DNA of 64,000 nucleotides from Vibrio sp. MedPE-SWchi (lineage in GTDB: Bacteria > Pseudomonadota > Gammaproteobacteria > Enterobacterales > Vibrionaceae): positions 104,404-168,403 of the forward strand of contig MPDB01000003.1 in NCBI GenBank assembly GCA_001874155.1, read 5' to 3'. Positions 36,675 to 44,618 of this stretch are shown here, in pieces. A program made the translations under genes and the position numbers. The notes beneath the pieces were generated by a model that ran no database searches, was not told the DNA's origin, and worked only from the letters and a program-made list of their open reading frames with translations. The first letter of the stretch is position 1. Each line of letters starts with the position of its first letter.

Positions 36675-36818
36675 GAGCTCAGTCTGTTAATCACTAGAGT
36701 TATCCTCGCTAGCTATCCCCAATAGCTGAGCGACTAACTGCGAAAGCATGTTATTTGAACATTATGTTCACCCCTATATTGGAATTTTTTTACGGCTATT
36801 TAGCTGACATGATTCAAC

Positions 36819-36846
36819 CGCCACTCCCTTTGAGTGGCGTTTTTTT
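36819..36846 (+). terminator. Intrinsic terminator of the vcdRP-like transcript
   Basis: 8 bp arms CGCCACTC / GAGTGGCG, loop CCTTT, then seven T residues: the Hfq-friendly end of a typical small RNA. Confidence 0.92.
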
Positions 36847-37034
36847 ATCTGTTACTTTCCAAAACCCCTCCTTGTCTTCTATCTTTCCTCCTTACATCTT
36901 TAGGTTATTTTCCCTCAGAATGATCCAACGCTAATAGACATGCTGTCCTTTATTCCGCTCGCTCTTAAATTATGACCCCAGTCTGATATTCGGTGAAACA
37001 CCGCGATAATACGGTAATTTTCATAAATATAAAT
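36847..37034. other. Gap between the vcdRP-like unit and the nrdA control region
   Basis: About 190 bases with no gene or clear structure. It may mark the left edge of the nrd-suf insertion, but I see no flanking repeat. Confidence 0.35.
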
Positions 37035-37053
37035 TGAAATGATAACCATTATC
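37035..37053. promoter_or_regulatory. Fur box upstream of nrdA
   Basis: TGAAATGATAACCATTATC matches the 19 bp Fur consensus GATAATGATAATCATTATC at 15 positions. It lies 62-80 bases before the nrdA start, suitable for repression by Fe-loaded Fur. Confidence 0.75.
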
Positions 37054-37067
37054 ATATAGATCTATAT

Positions 37068-37083
37068 GTTCAATATATAGTGC
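37068..37083. promoter_or_regulatory. Candidate NrdR box upstream of nrdA
   Basis: GTTCAATATATAGTGC keeps the core of the NrdR box (consensus ACACWATATWTWGTGT): 12 of 16 positions, including all of C-A-ATAT-A-T-A-GTG. Only one box is seen where two are usual. NrdR itself is encoded at 53.1 kb. Confidence 0.4.
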
Positions 37084-37114
37084 TAAACTAATTATTAAAC
37101 ACAAGATATAGATT

Positions 37115-39367
37115 ATGGATGTTATTAAAAGAGATGGAAGAGTAGAGAAAGCTTGTCTAGATAAGGTCACAAGACGAGCAGAGGCATTAGGGGACGGTTT
37201 GAAGACTGACCCAATCTTAGTCGCGCAAAAAGTCGTATCTGGATTATACGATGGAATACAAGTGACCGAGATTGACGTCTTCTTGTCAGAGACATCAGCG
37301 AGTCTTGCCGCTGAACATCCTGATTATTCAACTTTAGCGGCTCGCGTGCTGGTGAGCTCTTTGCAAAAGGAGACGCTTGGATTTCTTGGAGCGACTGAGC
37401 AGCTAGCGAGTATTGGATTGCTGTCTGAGCGTTATGTCGATCAAGTGAGACGACAAAGTGATGCGCTGGTTGCGTTGATTGATTACGGGCGAGACTATCA
37501 ATTTGACTATTTTGGGTTTAAGACGCTCGAGCGATCTTACCTACTAAAAATTGATGGCGTAGTGGTTGAAAGGCCACAAGATATGTACATGCGAGTCGCA
37601 ATCGCGATTGCAGGTGAAGATCTGGATGAGGTCAAAGAGCTTTACGATATGTTAAGCCTGGGCTTTTATACTCATGCGACACCGACGCTATTTAACGCTG
37701 GCCTTAAGATGCAGCAACTCTCGTCGTGCTTCTTGCTAGGCATGCAAGACGACTCTATCGCTGGTATCTATGACACCTTAAAAGATTGTGCCCTGATATC
37801 GAAATCTGCAGGGGGGATTGGGCTGCATATTCATAATATACGGGCAACGGGCGCACCCATCCTAGGCACCAATGGCATCTCAAATGGCATTATTCCAATG
37901 CTAAAGGTATTCAATGAAACCGCTCGCTATGTCGATCAAGGTGGAGGCAAACGTAAAGGCTCATTTGCCATTTATTTAGAACCCTGGCATGCCGATATCG
38001 AATCGTTTTTGGATCTGCGTAAAAATCACGGCAAAGAAGAGTTTAGAGCGCGGGATCTTTTCTTGTCCTTGTGGGTGCCCGATCTCTTCATGCAAAGGGT
38101 TGAAGAAGATGGTGATTGGACCCTGTTTAGTGAACATAGCGCGAGTGGCTTATCGGATGTTTATGGCAATGAATTTGTCGAACTCTATCAAAGATATGAA
38201 GCGCAAGGTCTCGGCATCAAAACGATCAAAGCGCGTCATCTAATGACTCAAATCATTGAGTCCCAAGCTGAGACAGGCACGCCTTACATGTTGTACAAAG
38301 ACGCATGTAATCAAAAGTCCAACCAGAAGAATTTAGGGACGATCAAGTCGAGCAACCTGTGTGCCGAAATCATGGAGGTGTCGACCGCTGAGGAAACCGC
38401 CGCGTGTAATTTGGCTTCGGTGGCATTGCCCAAATGCGTCATTAATGGTGAGTTCGACTTCTCGCTGCTGCACCGCGTTACCAAAGTCGCGATTAAGAAT
38501 CTCGATCGCGTCATCGATGTTAATTATCATCCGACCGATAAAATAGCAATATCCAACCATGCTCATCGCCCTGTTGGGCTCGGTATCCAAGGCTTAGCCG
38601 ATGTTTTCTTCCAATTGCGTTTAGCCTACGACAGTGAAGAAGCAAAAGCGCTAAATCGTGACATTGCAGAAACGATGTATCACGCATCGCTAGAGGCATC
38701 GAGTCAACGAGCGGCGCAACTAGGGTGCTACAGCAGTTATGACGGCTCGCCAGCCAGTCAGGGGTTATTGCAATTTGATTTATGGGGTGAAACGCCCTCT
38801 ACCCGATGGGATTGGAGCGCATTAAAAAAACAGATCGCGCATCAAGGTTTAAGAAACTCGTTGTTAATCGCACAAATGCCCACGGCATCCACCGCTCAGA
38901 TACTGGGAAATACCGAGGCGTTTGAAGCGCAAACCAATAACATTTATAAACGACAAACCCTATCGGGTGAGTTCATCATTCTTAACAAATACCTCGTCAA
39001 AGAGCTCGAATCTCAAGCGTTATGGACGCCTCAAATTCGTGACGCCATCATTGCCGGTAACGGATCCATTCAGGACATTCCATCCATCCCAGATGACGTG
39101 AAATCGGTATATCGAAGCGTCTGGGAGATCTCTCAAAAGGTGATCTTGGAAATGTCCGCAGATCGTGGACCTTACGTTTGCCAATCACAAAGCCTCAACT
39201 TGTGGCTAGCCTCTCCAACATTTGCCCAGATTAACGCGATGCACTTCTACGCATGGAAGAAAGGGCTCAAAACGGGAATGTACTACCTGCGCACCAAGCC
39301 ATCGACGAACGCCGTCAAAATGACGGTCAGCAATACCGATGAAGATTGCTTGAATTGTGGCGCATAA
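37115..39367 (+). CDS. nrdA: Ribonucleoside-diphosphate reductase large subunit, eukaryote-like class I
   Basis: NrdA reduces ribonucleoside diphosphates to deoxy forms. The N-terminal ATP-cone (residues 1-90, VIKRDGRVEKACLDKV) gives allosteric activity control. Catalytic cysteines are Cys205 (QLSSCFLLGM), Cys416 (NLCAEI, thiyl radical) and Cys431. The C-terminal redox pair is Cys745/Cys748 (DCLNCGA). It reads like eukaryotic R1: MPTASTAQILGNTEAFE, NGSIQDIPSIPDD, SQSLNLWLA, HFYAWKKGLKTGMYYLRT. This is unlike the E. coli-type protein (MPSETSSQISN), which is presumably encoded elsewhere in the genome. Length 750. It has a Fur box and an NrdR-like box upstream. The ribosome site is weak. Confidence 0.95.
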   Translation: MDVIKRDGRVEKACLDKVTRRAEALGDGLKTDPILVAQKVVSGLYDGIQVTEIDVFLSETSASLAAEHPDYSTLAARVLVSSLQKETLGFLGATEQLASIGLLSERYVDQVRRQSDALVALIDYGRDYQFDYFGFKTLERSYLLKIDGVVVERPQDMYMRVAIAIAGEDLDEVKELYDMLSLGFYTHATPTLFNAGLKMQQLSSCFLLGMQDDSIAGIYDTLKDCALISKSAGGIGLHIHNIRATGAPILGTNGISNGIIPMLKVFNETARYVDQGGGKRKGSFAIYLEPWHADIESFLDLRKNHGKEEFRARDLFLSLWVPDLFMQRVEEDGDWTLFSEHSASGLSDVYGNEFVELYQRYEAQGLGIKTIKARHLMTQIIESQAETGTPYMLYKDACNQKSNQKNLGTIKSSNLCAEIMEVSTAEETAACNLASVALPKCVINGEFDFSLLHRVTKVAIKNLDRVIDVNYHPTDKIAISNHAHRPVGLGIQGLADVFFQLRLAYDSEEAKALNRDIAETMYHASLEASSQRAAQLGCYSSYDGSPASQGLLQFDLWGETPSTRWDWSALKKQIAHQGLRNSLLIAQMPTASTAQILGNTEAFEAQTNNIYKRQTLSGEFIILNKYLVKELESQALWTPQIRDAIIAGNGSIQDIPSIPDDVKSVYRSVWEISQKVILEMSADRGPYVCQSQSLNLWLASPTFAQINAMHFYAWKKGLKTGMYYLRTKPSTNAVKMTVSNTDEDCLNCGA

Positions 39368-39403
39368 CCCCTCTGACTTTGATTCAACATTACGGACAAT
39401 ACC

Positions 39404-40336
39404 ATGATAGTAAAAAATAAATTTAGCCTGTTCCCCATTCAATACGAAGAGATTTGGCAGGCCTACAAAACGCACGAAGCCGCCTTTTGGACGACCGAGG
39501 AGCTCGATTTTGCACAAGACATTCCCGATCTCAAAAAACTGACCTCAGGAGAGGAGCATTTCATTCGACATGTGCTCGCTTTTTTCGCCCAAAGTGAAGG
39601 CATGATTAACGAAAATCTGCTGACTCGTTTTTATGGCGAAATAGAAATTGCAGAAGCACGCTGCTTTCTGGCGTTGCAAGCGTTCAACGAGGTGATTCAC
39701 GCAGAAACATACGCGCTGCAGCTCGAAACCTATATTCCAAACGTGGAAGAGCGAGAGAGATTATTCAATGCGATTGAGAATGTACCGACGGTAAATCGTA
39801 AAGCTGAATGGGTGATGAAGTGGATCTCTTCAGATAAACCATTAGCGATGCGACTGATAGCCTTTGGCTTGGTTGAAGGGCTGTTTTTTGCCGGGAGTTT
39901 CTGCGCCATCTACTACTTTAGAAAACGAGGGTTATTAGCGGGACTCGCGGCCAGTAATGATCTTATTGCGAGAGATGAGGGGCTGCATTTTAGTTTCTCG
40001 GCCTTGTTGTTTAAAACCATTGGTATCGGTCAGGTGACTCAATCGGAGTTTGAAGAGATTTGCCGTGAAGCCGTTTCGATTGAGAAGGAATTTGTCACAG
40101 AAGCACTGCCCGTCAATCTGATCGGTATGAACGCCGACTTAATGTGTCAGTACATTGAACACACGGCAGATGTGATTGCCGAACTGTTCAATTTTACGCC
40201 AATTTTCAATGCGGAAAACCCTTTCGACTACATGCGACTTCTCGATATGGAAGGGAAAACCAATTTCTTTGAAAAGAGAGTGACGGAATATAAACGACCT
40301 CAAGATAGGAAGCTGGCGTTTGACGCGGATTTTTGA
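39404..40336 (+). CDS. nrdB: Ribonucleoside-diphosphate reductase small subunit, eukaryote-like, with Glu first metal ligand
   Basis: NrdB holds the dimetal cofactor that starts the radical chain. Ungapped comparison with mouse R2 puts the metal ligands at Glu65, Glu96, His99, Glu158, Glu192 and His195. Mouse has Asp139 at the first position (ASDGIVNEN); here it is Glu (QSEGMINEN). Glu there is a hallmark of the Mn/Fe class Ic enzyme of Chlamydia. Unlike class Ic, the radical Tyr is kept (Tyr103, IHAETYAL), as are Trp29 and the C-terminal Tyr in TEYKRPQ. The tail FDADF matches the eukaryotic R1-docking peptide. Length 310; 36 bases after nrdA. No NrdI is present nearby. Confidence 0.95.
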   Translation: MIVKNKFSLFPIQYEEIWQAYKTHEAAFWTTEELDFAQDIPDLKKLTSGEEHFIRHVLAFFAQSEGMINENLLTRFYGEIEIAEARCFLALQAFNEVIHAETYALQLETYIPNVEERERLFNAIENVPTVNRKAEWVMKWISSDKPLAMRLIAFGLVEGLFFAGSFCAIYYFRKRGLLAGLAASNDLIARDEGLHFSFSALLFKTIGIGQVTQSEFEEICREAVSIEKEFVTEALPVNLIGMNADLMCQYIEHTADVIAELFNFTPIFNAENPFDYMRLLDMEGKTNFFEKRVTEYKRPQDRKLAFDADF

Positions 40337-40368
40337 TTAATCAAAGGACATGATGTAAAGGGGATGAC

Positions 40369-40611
40369 ATGAACATTGAAATGTTTAGCAAAGAAAAATG
40401 CAGCCAGTGCATGGAAGCGGTTCATCGGTTAAGCCAGCAAGGTTACACCGTTAATGTACTCAAACTAGGAAATGATTTCACGCGGGAAACGTTGTTATCA
40501 CTTTTCCCAAATGCGAGAACATACCCTCAATTTCGTCTAAATGGCCAGATAATCGGTAATTTTGAAGCACTACAGAAGAGGCTGTCATTTGAATTAGAAG
40601 TCGAGTTCTAA
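40369..40611 (+). CDS. Glutaredoxin/NrdH-like redoxin with CSQC active site
   Basis: An 80-residue thioredoxin-fold protein with the active site CSQC at residues 11-14, and the cis-Pro loop TYPQF. The sequence IGNFEALQKRL resembles the glutathione-binding end of glutaredoxins. Active site C-x-Q-C is more NrdH-like than the CPYC of classical Grx. Its position 32 bases after nrdB makes it the likely electron donor for this reductase. A ribosome site (AAAGGGG) precedes ATG 40369. Whether it takes electrons from glutathione or thioredoxin reductase cannot be told from sequence. Confidence 0.88.
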   Translation: MNIEMFSKEKCSQCMEAVHRLSQQGYTVNVLKLGNDFTRETLLSLFPNARTYPQFRLNGQIIGNFEALQKRLSFELEVEF

Positions 40612-40674
40612 AGATAATAGTGAACACTTCCTAACCCATAACGCCCTGATAATTGAATCTTAATAGTACGAAAA

Positions 40675-40722
40675 GCGAGGAGAAGCTTTAGGTTTTAACA
40701 GGCTCATAAGCTTTAACCTCGC
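40675..40722. other. Stem-loop between the redoxin gene and sufA
   Basis: GCGAGG (40675-40680) pairs with CCTCGC (40717-40722), extended inside by AAGCTT(T)A / TAAGCTT. There is no T-run, so it is not a standard terminator. It sits 19 bases before the suf Fur box. Confidence 0.5.
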
Positions 40723-40740
40723 AGTGTCTATGGTTGATAT

Positions 40741-40759
40741 GATAATGGTTATCATTATC
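40741..40759. promoter_or_regulatory. Fur box upstream of sufA
   Basis: GATAATGGTTATCATTATC matches the Fur consensus at 17-18 of 19 positions and is nearly a full palindrome. It lies 35-53 bases before the sufA start. Confidence 0.9.
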
Positions 40760-40793
40760 ATGTGGGCATCTTCTTCAAGAAAAGGCAGTCATC

Positions 40794-41162
40794 ATGGTAT
40801 CGAAACAACCTGATGTAATGGGTTTCTCTCCAAAAGACGCGACTTGGTTAGGTATTACTCTCTCGCCCTCGGCTTCAAAACGAATTTCACAACTCTCGGG
40901 CGATGGGCAATCCATTCTATTAACGGTTAAGTCTTCAGGGTGCACAGGCTACGCTTATGTCTTGAAGCAAATTTCTGAGCCTGACGAAGACACCTTAAAG
41001 TTCGAATCAAACGGCAGCACTATTTATGTGTCGCTGAGCGCGATGCCGTTTGTTGATGGCACTGAGGTTGATTATGTGCGTGAGGGGCTAAATCAAAATT
41101 TCGTATATCGAAACCCGAACGTGAAATCAGAATGTGGTTGTGGCGAAAGCTTTGGGATTTAG
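40794..41162 (+). CDS. sufA: Fe-S cluster assembly scaffold/carrier SufA
   Basis: SufA is an A-type carrier that receives Fe-S clusters from SufBCD and passes them to apoproteins. The three conserved cysteines are Cys50 (KSSGCTGYAY), Cys114 and Cys116 (SECGCGESF). Length 122 equals E. coli SufA. It opens a compact operon sufA-B-C-D-S-E. The strong Fur box upstream indicates induction in low iron. Start at ATG 40794 with AAAAGGC upstream. Confidence 0.95.
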   Translation: MVSKQPDVMGFSPKDATWLGITLSPSASKRISQLSGDGQSILLTVKSSGCTGYAYVLKQISEPDEDTLKFESNGSTIYVSLSAMPFVDGTEVDYVREGLNQNFVYRNPNVKSECGCGESFGI

Positions 41163-41165
41163 AGT

Positions 41166-42632
41166 ATGACAGAGGCAGAGATTCAGCCAGAAGTGCAACA
41201 AGCAATGAATAAGAGCAGCTATAAAGAGGGCTTTTATACTCATTTAACCAACGACACTTTAGAGAAGGGAATCAATGAAGAGGTAGTGCGAGCCATATCC
41301 GCCAAACGAAATGAGCCCGATTGGATGCTTGAGTTTCGTTTATCCGCGTATCAAGAGTGGTTGAAAATGGAAGAACCACATTGGCTTAAAGCGCAATACA
41401 AAGGGCTTGATTATCAGAACTACAGTTACTATTCCGCGCCTTCGTGCGGAGAGTGTGGATCGGATGACAAGCAACAAGATGGGTCGAACGAATTCCTGAC
41501 CAAAGAAGTCGAGGAAGCTTTTGAACAATTGGGCGTACCGGTTCGAGAGGGGAAAGAAGTGGCGGTCGACGCTATTTTCGATTCGGTTTCTGTGACCACA
41601 ACGTATCGAGATGAACTTCGCCAATTGGGCATTGTATTTTGTTCGTTCAGTGAAGCCATTCACGATTATCCAGAATTGGTCAAAACCTACCTAGGGAGTG
41701 TCGTTCCAGCCAAGGATAACTTTTTCGCAGCGCTTAATGCGGCGGTTGCGTCAGATGGATCATTTATTTATATCCCACCAGGTGTGCGTTGCCCGCGTGA
41801 GCTCTCTACTTATTTTCGAATTAATCAGGCTCAAACGGGGCAGTTTGAACGCACCATCTTAATCGCTGATGAAAATTCGTACGTCAGTTATATAGAAGGG
41901 TGTTCAGCGCCGGTGAGGGACACTTATCAACTGCATGCCGCTGTGGTTGAAGTGATCATCTTGAAGAACGCAGAAGTGAAGTATTCAACCGTGCAGAACT
42001 GGTTTTCTGGCTCTGAAGAAAGCCAAGGTGGAATTCTTAACTTTGTAACGAAAAGAGCATTGTGCGCCGGAGAACACAGCAAGATGTCTTGGACGCAATC
42101 GGAGACAGGGTCTGCGATTACGTGGAAATATCCGAGTGTCATTTTGCAAGGTGATCACTCCATTGGCGAGTTCTTCTCTGTTGCCTTAACCAATGGCAAC
42201 CAACAGGCCGATACGGGCACAAAAATGATCCACATTGGGCGGAATACGAAGTCCACCATCATCTCGAAAGGCATCTCTGCGGGCAAGAGTGAGAATAGCT
42301 ACCGAGGCTTGGTGAAGGTGTTGCCAAGTGCGGAGGGTGCTCGAAACTTTACTCAGTGTGATTCCATGCTCATTGGTGCAGAGTGTGGCGCGCACACCTT
42401 CCCATACGTTGAAGTGAAAAACAGCAGCGCTCAAATAGAGCATGAGGCAACGACGTCTCGGATTGGAGAGGATCAACTTTTCTACTGCGTTCAACGCGGC
42501 ATCAGTGAAGATGATGCGATCTCAATGATCGTCAACGGCTTCTGTAAGGATGTCTTCTCCGAACTGCCTTTAGAGTTCGCCATCGAAGCACAAAAACTTC
42601 TCTCTATCAGCTTAGAGCACAGTGTAGGTTAA
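41166..42632 (+). CDS. sufB: Fe-S cluster assembly protein SufB
   Basis: SufB is the scaffold on which SufBC2D builds a nascent cluster. It has the SufB/D beta-helix core with the conserved stretches [62 protein letters not shown] and [37 protein letters not shown]. The functional cysteine in [13 protein letters not shown] matches Cys405 of E. coli SufB. Length 488 (495 in E. coli). Only three bases separate it from sufA. Confidence 0.96.
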   Translation: MTEAEIQPEVQQAMNKSSYKEGFYTHLTNDTLEKGINEEVVRAISAKRNEPDWMLEFRLSAYQEWLKMEEPHWLKAQYKGLDYQNYSYYSAPSCGECGSDDKQQDGSNEFLTKEVEEAFEQLGVPVREGKEVAVDAIFDSVSVTTTYRDELRQLGIVFCSFSEAIHDYPELVKTYLGSVVPAKDNFFAALNAAVASDGSFIYIPPGVRCPRELSTYFRINQAQTGQFERTILIADENSYVSYIEGCSAPVRDTYQLHAAVVEVIILKNAEVKYSTVQNWFSGSEESQGGILNFVTKRALCAGEHSKMSWTQSETGSAITWKYPSVILQGDHSIGEFFSVALTNGNQQADTGTKMIHIGRNTKSTIISKGISAGKSENSYRGLVKVLPSAEGARNFTQCDSMLIGAECGAHTFPYVEVKNSSAQIEHEATTSRIGEDQLFYCVQRGISEDDAISMIVNGFCKDVFSELPLEFAIEAQKLLSISLEHSVG

Positions 42633-42637
42633 TCAAT

Positions 42638-43384
42638 ATGTTAGACATTCGAAATCTTCAAGCGAGCGTTGAAGGCTCGCCCATTCTCAATGGCATCAAT
42701 TTATCCATTAAAGCCGGCGAAGTTCACGCCATTATGGGCCCTAATGGCTCAGGGAAAAGTACATTATCGGCGACACTCGCTGGGAAAGAAGAGTATGAAA
42801 TTACCCAGGGTGAGATACTTTTCAAAGGGAAAGAGCTGTCTGAACTTGATCCTGATGAACGAGCGGGTGAGGGAGTGTTTCTCGCGTTTCAATACCCTGT
42901 TGAAATCCCAGGTGTCAGCAACAAGCTTTTTCTAAAAACGGCGCTCAATGGTGTGCGTGATTACAAAGGACTTCCCGCACTTGACCACTTTGACTTTGAA
43001 GATCGGTTGGAAGAGAAAGCTCGCTTATTGAAAATGCCCTCTGAACTGCTTAATCGTTCGGTCAACGAGGGGTTTTCTGGTGGCGAAAAGAAGCGAAATG
43101 ACATTCTTCAAATGGCGGTATTAGAGCCCAAGCTTTGTATTTTAGATGAAACCGATTCAGGATTAGATATCGATGCACTTAAAGCGGTGTCGGATGGGGT
43201 GAATGCCTTACGTGACGGAGAGCGAGCCTTTATTGTAGTGACGCACTACCAGCGCATTCTAGACTACATTAAGCCAGACTACGTCCATGTTCTGTATGAC
43301 GGGAAAATTGTGAAGTCGGGTGATCACACCTTAGCGACGGAATTGGAGGAGAAAGGCTATGGTTGGATTATCGGAAAAGAGTAG
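42638..43384 (+). CDS. sufC: Fe-S cluster assembly ATPase SufC
   Basis: SufC is a soluble ABC-type ATPase that drives shape changes of SufBC2D. Walker A is GPNGSGKSTLS (residues 34-44), the signature motif is FSGGEKKRNDIL, and Walker B is LCILDETDSGLDID. The family-specific His of the H-loop is in VVTHYQRIL. Length 248 equals E. coli. Five bases after sufB; its 3' end overlaps sufD. Confidence 0.97.
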   Translation: MLDIRNLQASVEGSPILNGINLSIKAGEVHAIMGPNGSGKSTLSATLAGKEEYEITQGEILFKGKELSELDPDERAGEGVFLAFQYPVEIPGVSNKLFLKTALNGVRDYKGLPALDHFDFEDRLEEKARLLKMPSELLNRSVNEGFSGGEKKRNDILQMAVLEPKLCILDETDSGLDIDALKAVSDGVNALRDGERAFIVVTHYQRILDYIKPDYVHVLYDGKIVKSGDHTLATELEEKGYGWIIGKE

Positions 43385-44618
43385 AGACATGGCGCTGACA
43401 CGTCTAACGGCTTTACAGGGAGAGCACGCGTGGCAAAAAAAGAGTTGGCAACAATTGGTGAACTTAGGGTTGCCGAATGTTCATCATGAAGATTGGCGCT
43501 ATACCCCCCTTGAGCACTTTCTAGGGCTCAGTTACCAAGCGCCTTCACTGAGCTTGATTGATAGCTGCTCGATTGAAAGTCTTAGCATGGCGTTTGATTG
43601 CTACCGACTCGTGTTTCTCGATGGAGAATATCAAGAAGGTTTGTCTGATGCGATCCCTAGCGCTACGACGACGCCATTGTCTTCACTCTCAAGTCAGCAG
43701 CAAAAAATCTTAAATCAATCGGTTAACGCAGAAGCCTTTTCACTGATGACTGACGCAATGGCATCATCGGGCGTTGTTATTGAGGTGGCGAGCAAGGTTG
43801 AATTAGAGAAACCGATTTATCTTTTCCACCTTAATTCAGGAAACAGTGCTGAGGTGTATAGCTACCGACATCACGTCGATCTCGCTCCTTCAGCATCTTG
43901 TCATGTCTATGAACACCATATTTCTCTCAAGCAAGGCGGAGGCGTTAGCTGTTCGCGTGTCACGATGAATGTGGCAGACAATGCGAAACTCACTCATCTT
44001 AAGCTCGTTGAAGAGAGCCAAGAACAGCAGCATTTTGGGCATAATGATGTATTGGTTGGGCGCGATGGTCAGGTGGTCAGTCATACCTTTCTTCTTGAGG
44101 GGCAATTGGTCAGGAACCATACCAGCGCGCGATTGGAAGAGACGGGCGCAAACATCAATATCAATAGTTTAACCCTACCTAAACAAGACCAAGTCTTTGA
44201 TACGCGTACCTATTTGAAGCATCAAGCGGCGCACTGTGATAGCCATCAAACCCATAAAGTCATAGCGAAAGACAATGGTGTTGGTGTGTTTAACGGCATG
44301 ATTTTCGTAGATAAACATGCGATAAAAACCAATGGGCAGATGGATAATCACAACTTGCTGCTTAGTGGGCAAGCGCAGGTAAACAGTAAGCCACAGTTAG
44401 AAATTTATGCGGATGATGTGAAATGCAGTCATGGCGCGACGACTGGCCAAATTGATAACAATCAGTTGTTTTATTTGCAGGCAAGAGGGATTCCATTAGC
44501 GCAAGCAGAGAAAATGATCACGTTTGCATTTGCTGGGGAATTAACGGACGCCATAGACGATAGCGATGTCCGCCACCATATTATTCGTCGGATCGAACAG
44601 AAGTTGGACCTACGATGA
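43359..44618 (+). CDS. sufD: Fe-S cluster assembly protein SufD
   Basis: SufD is the partner of SufB in SufBC2D and is needed for iron entry. The SufB/D core is seen in the C-terminal half (KPQLEIYADDVKCSHGATTGQIDNNQLFYLQARGI), with the functional His in CSHGATTG. I take ATG 43359, 26 bases inside sufC, because GGAGGAG lies just upstream and MVGLSEKSR aligns with E. coli MAGLPNSS; ATG 43389 is an alternative. Length 419 (423 in E. coli). The stop overlaps the sufS start (ATGA). Confidence 0.95.
   Translation: MVGLSEKSRDMALTRLTALQGEHAWQKKSWQQLVNLGLPNVHHEDWRYTPLEHFLGLSYQAPSLSLIDSCSIESLSMAFDCYRLVFLDGEYQEGLSDAIPSATTTPLSSLSSQQQKILNQSVNAEAFSLMTDAMASSGVVIEVASKVELEKPIYLFHLNSGNSAEVYSYRHHVDLAPSASCHVYEHHISLKQGGGVSCSRVTMNVADNAKLTHLKLVEESQEQQHFGHNDVLVGRDGQVVSHTFLLEGQLVRNHTSARLEETGANININSLTLPKQDQVFDTRTYLKHQAAHCDSHQTHKVIAKDNGVGVFNGMIFVDKHAIKTNGQMDNHNLLLSGQAQVNSKPQLEIYADDVKCSHGATTGQIDNNQLFYLQARGIPLAQAEKMITFAFAGELTDAIDDSDVRHHIIRRIEQKLDLR

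Larger units (their letters stand above)
36486..36846 (+). ncRNA. vcdRP: Probable dual-function regulatory RNA VcdRP
   Basis: A self-contained transcription unit: CRP site and promoter upstream, a leader of about 100 nt, a 28-codon ORF (36588-36674), a stem-loop at about 36706-36733 whose loop is CCCCA, a second C-run in TTCACCCCTA (near 36768-36777), and an intrinsic terminator at 36819-36846. This matches VcdRP of V. cholerae, a CRP-repressed RNA that base-pairs through its VcdR part with sugar-PTS mRNAs and encodes the 29-residue VcdP protein. The exposed C-runs could pair with ribosome-binding sites. The position after pepD also fits my memory of the V. cholerae locus. Identity is inferred from layout; I cannot compare the sequences directly. 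Confidence 0.65.

Noticed and set aside
36588..36846. Attenuation leader peptide controlling nrdA
   Set aside because: A strong terminator ends the unit and nrdA has its own Fur-controlled promoter 190 bases later; the peptide has no run of a regulatory amino acid. A dual-function RNA fits better.
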